Below are positions 61,874-64,000 of a stretch of 64,000 bases of DNA, piece by piece (the stretch's first letter is position 1; every line of letters begins with the position of its first letter). The position numbers were made by a program, and so were the translations under genes. Origin of the DNA: Candidatus Litorirhabdus singularis. Its GTDB lineage: Bacteria; Pseudomonadota; Gammaproteobacteria; Pseudomonadales; Halieaceae. The stretch is from positions 62,001 to 126,000 of the forward strand of contig NZ_SHNN01000005.1 of NCBI RefSeq assembly GCF_026262625.1. Direction: 5' to 3'. The notes under the pieces were generated by a model that was given only the letters and a program-made list of their open reading frames with translations, ran no database searches and was not told the origin of the DNA.

Positions 61874-64000
61874 ATGGCGCAAGTCACAGTTCAGCAGCTT
61901 GCCGAGGTTGTCGGAGCGTCGGTTGATCGTCTGTTAACTCAGATGAAAGATGCCGGTCTGCCTCACCTCAAAGCGGAGCAGGTAGTGTCCGACGAAGACA
62001 AGCAGACATTGCTGGCCTATTTAAAGCGCAGTCATGGCGAAGACAATGAAAGTGATGCGCCCAAGCGTATCGTGCTCAAGCGCAAAACAGTAAGCACTCT
62101 GAAAGCATCAGGCTCCCAGAGTAAGAGAACGGTGAACGTGGAAGTGCGGAAAAAACGCACTTATATCAAACGCGATGCTGAAGACGCCACCGATGAAGAA
62201 GTACTGGAAGCGGTTGTAGAAGAGACGCCGGTTGTCGAGCCCGAGATTGTTGCAGAGGCTGAGCCCGTTGTTGAGGCGGAAGAGGTTGCCGAGGTAGAAG
62301 CAGAGCCAGAAGCGGCTAAAGCACCCGAACGTGACCTCGATGCACCGATAGATCGAGCAAATCTCGATCCTGAAGAGATTCGACAGCTTGCTGCACTGAA
62401 GCGCCAGCGCCGTGAGGCGGATGAAAAATTAGAGCGCGAGGCCTCAGCGGCGGCGCGCAAGGCTGAAAAAGCTGCTGAAGCCCGCAAACTGGCGGAAGTC
62501 GCAAAAGTTCCCGAGGAAACCGAGACCAAGAGCCGCGAGATTCGGCCCAAGCGTTTGCACGATGCACCCAAGGCAGCAGAGCCTGAGCGCAAGAAGAAAG
62601 CGGGTCGTGGTGAGCGACCTGGCTCACAGGGTCGCGGCAAGCAGCGCGGACATAATCTGTCTTTGAATCAGATAGAAGCTGCCGACGGCGGCACTATGCG
62701 GCGCCGTGGTGGACGCAAAAAGAACATCTCCAAGACTCACGAAGAACATGGGCGGCATGGTTTTGAAATGCCTACAGAGCAGAAGAAAGCAGAAGTTGCA
62801 CTGGGCGATGCGATATCTGTAGGTGATCTGGCTGTGCAAATGTCGGTTAAGGCCGGTGAAATCATCAAGGAATTGATGAAGCTGGGCGTCATGGCAAACA
62901 TCAACCAGATGATTGATCAGGACACAGCTATCTTAGTTGTGGAAGAGCTTGGACACGGCTATCGCACGGTCAGTGATGACGCGCTGGAAGACGAGTTGGT
63001 AGAAACTCTGGCACTGCACGAAGGTAGCGGGGAGCCGCGCGCGCCGGTGGTTACTGTGATGGGTCACGTCGACCACGGTAAGACATCGTTGCTGGACTAT
63101 ATTCGCAAGGCTCAGGTTGCCGAAGGCGAGGCCGGAGGTATAACCCAGCATATTGGTGCCTACCACGTAGAAACCGACCACGGCATGATTTCCTTTTTGG
63201 ATACACCGGGGCACGCGGCGTTTACTGCCATGCGTGCTCGTGGCGCCAAGAGTACTGATATTGTGATTTTGGTGGTGGCTGCCGATGACGGCGTAATGCC
63301 GCAGACTGAAGAGGCCGTGCTCCATGCGCGTGCAGCACAGGTTCCTTTGATTGTAGCCGTCAACAAGATGGACAAAGAAGGTGCAGATCCGGATCGGGTA
63401 CGTAACGAACTGGCTGCCAAAGACGTTATTCCTGAAGAGTGGGGCGGCGAAACGCAGTTTGTAAACGTCTCCGCGCAAACCGGTGATGGTGTTACAGAAT
63501 TACTGGATGCGGTTCTCCTGCAGTCAGAGTTACTGGAGCTGCAAGCTCCACGCGATGTCCCGGCTCAAGGTATTGTGATCGAGTCGCGTCTGGATAAAGG
63601 CCGCGGAGCCGTAGCATCATTGTTGGTTCAAAGCGGTACCTTACGCCAAGGTGATATCGTATTGGCAGGTCTGCAGGCTGGCCGTGTACGGGCGATGCTC
63701 GACGAAAACGGTAAGCCGATAGCAGAAGCAGGGCCCTCTATTCCCGTTGAGATACTCGGTCTGGATGGCACTCCCGATGCCGGCGACCCGTTCGCTGTAG
63801 TTGAGAGTGAAAAGCGGGCACGCGAGATTGCAGAAGCGCGTCAGCTGAAACTCAGAGATAGCAAGTTGCAGCGCCAGCAAGCGGCCAAGCTCGACAATAT
63901 GTTCGAGAGTATGACCGCAGGTGATAAGCAATCGCTTAACGTGGTGGTGAAGGCGGACGTACGTGGCTCGCTGGAAGCTATTCAATCTGCGTTGCTTGAT
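61874..64000 (+). CDS. infB: Translation initiation factor IF-2 (3' end beyond window)
   Basis: The frame opens at ATG 61874 (AGGAGAAT upstream) and stays open to the window end, giving 709 residues of a protein usually near 850-900. It has an IF2 N-terminal module ([18 protein letters not shown]), a charged, Ala/Glu/Lys-rich spacer (about 60-300), a second IF2_N ([21 protein letters not shown]) and the GTPase with P-loop [15 protein letters not shown] near 395, DTPGH, NKMD and SAQT. The beta-barrel domain II begins before the cut. It delivers initiator tRNA, encoded upstream in the same region. Confidence 0.97.
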   Translation, partial: MAQVTVQQLAEVVGASVDRLLTQMKDAGLPHLKAEQVVSDEDKQTLLAYLKRSHGEDNESDAPKRIVLKRKTVSTLKASGSQSKRTVNVEVRKKRTYIKRDAEDATDEEVLEAVVEETPVVEPEIVAEAEPVVEAEEVAEVEAEPEAAKAPERDLDAPIDRANLDPEEIRQLAALKRQRREADEKLEREASAAARKAEKAAEARKLAEVAKVPEETETKSREIRPKRLHDAPKAAEPERKKKAGRGERPGSQGRGKQRGHNLSLNQIEAADGGTMRRRGGRKKNISKTHEEHGRHGFEMPTEQKKAEVALGDAISVGDLAVQMSVKAGEIIKELMKLGVMANINQMIDQDTAILVVEELGHGYRTVSDDALEDELVETLALHEGSGEPRAPVVTVMGHVDHGKTSLLDYIRKAQVAEGEAGGITQHIGAYHVETDHGMISFLDTPGHAAFTAMRARGAKSTDIVILVVAADDGVMPQTEEAVLHARAAQVPLIVAVNKMDKEGADPDRVRNELAAKDVIPEEWGGETQFVNVSAQTGDGVTELLDAVLLQSELLELQAPRDVPAQGIVIESRLDKGRGAVASLLVQSGTLRQGDIVLAGLQAGRVRAMLDENGKPIAEAGPSIPVEILGLDGTPDAGDPFAVVESEKRAREIAEARQLKLRDSKLQRQQAAKLDNMFESMTAGDKQSLNVVVKADVRGSLEAIQSALLD

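Overview
This window looks like a chromosomal segment of an aerobic, probably marine gammaproteobacterium, of the Halieaceae/Spongiibacteraceae type. This is inferred from gene order and protein style, not from a marker-gene search. The right third carries the gammaproteobacterial housekeeping order carA-carB-greA-(yhbY)-rlmE-ftsH-folP-glmM-tpiA-secG-tRNA-Leu, then tRNA-fMet-rimP-nusA-infB. The left two thirds are accessory and catabolic: many acyl-CoA dehydrogenases, short-chain dehydrogenases, a TonB-dependent receptor and a VPLPA-CTERM type surface protein.

Layout. 1-1952 (minus): MarR regulator, a PrnB-family haem protein and a class V aminotransferase-fold PLP enzyme cut by the window edge. 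2168-4698: membrane-anchored metallophosphoesterase, DUF4124 protein, then a c-di-GMP-I riboswitch leading into a small secreted FN3 protein. 4951-13010: TonB receptor, Asp/Asn beta-hydroxylase overlapping a beta-propeller-like protein, VPLPA-CTERM protein, a hydrolase gene flanked on both sides by the same mosaic of non-coding repeat blocks, and a TPR-sulfotransferase. 13051-19667: SDR, an EmrAB-type efflux pair under an unusual single-chain double MarR repressor with a palindrome in front of it, and divergently an MFS carrier and a GNAT enzyme. 19726-20855: periplasmic solute-binding protein and a possible 24-residue membrane peptide.

20892-26373 and 35496-43967 together make a fatty or steroid-like acid beta-oxidation set: CoA ligase, five acyl-CoA dehydrogenases (two tandem pairs and a single), MaoC hydratase, MFE-2-like (R)-specific SDR, thiolase, quinone oxidoreductase and further SDRs. 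Three of the transcription units share a nearly identical operator, with consensus around ACATACTGTATGTTCAAA. In two of them the surrounding promoter is also conserved, which points to one regulon under an unseen repressor. Between these blocks lie L-2-hydroxyglutarate oxidase, a PEP-synthase/rifampicin-phosphotransferase-like enzyme, and a compact Anbu cluster (30206-35320): transglutaminase, Anbu proteasome-type peptidase, zinc metallopeptidase, alpha-E protein and circularly permuted ATP-grasp ligase. That cluster is a predicted peptide-ligation and proteolysis system of unknown substrate and is the strongest candidate here for poorly described biology.

44024-64000 is housekeeping, with local surprises. 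carAB has a leader with a good sigma-70 promoter, a tiny ORF and an intrinsic terminator (an attenuator candidate). folP appears to lack a canonical start for its conserved N-terminus. An OafA-type acyltransferase sits between tRNA-Leu and tRNA-fMet. The tRNA-fMet has U opposite U at 1:72, and a 50-nt D-armless tRNA-like sequence lies just downstream. The window ends inside infB. No CRISPR array, rRNA, insertion sequence, integrase or phage gene was seen.
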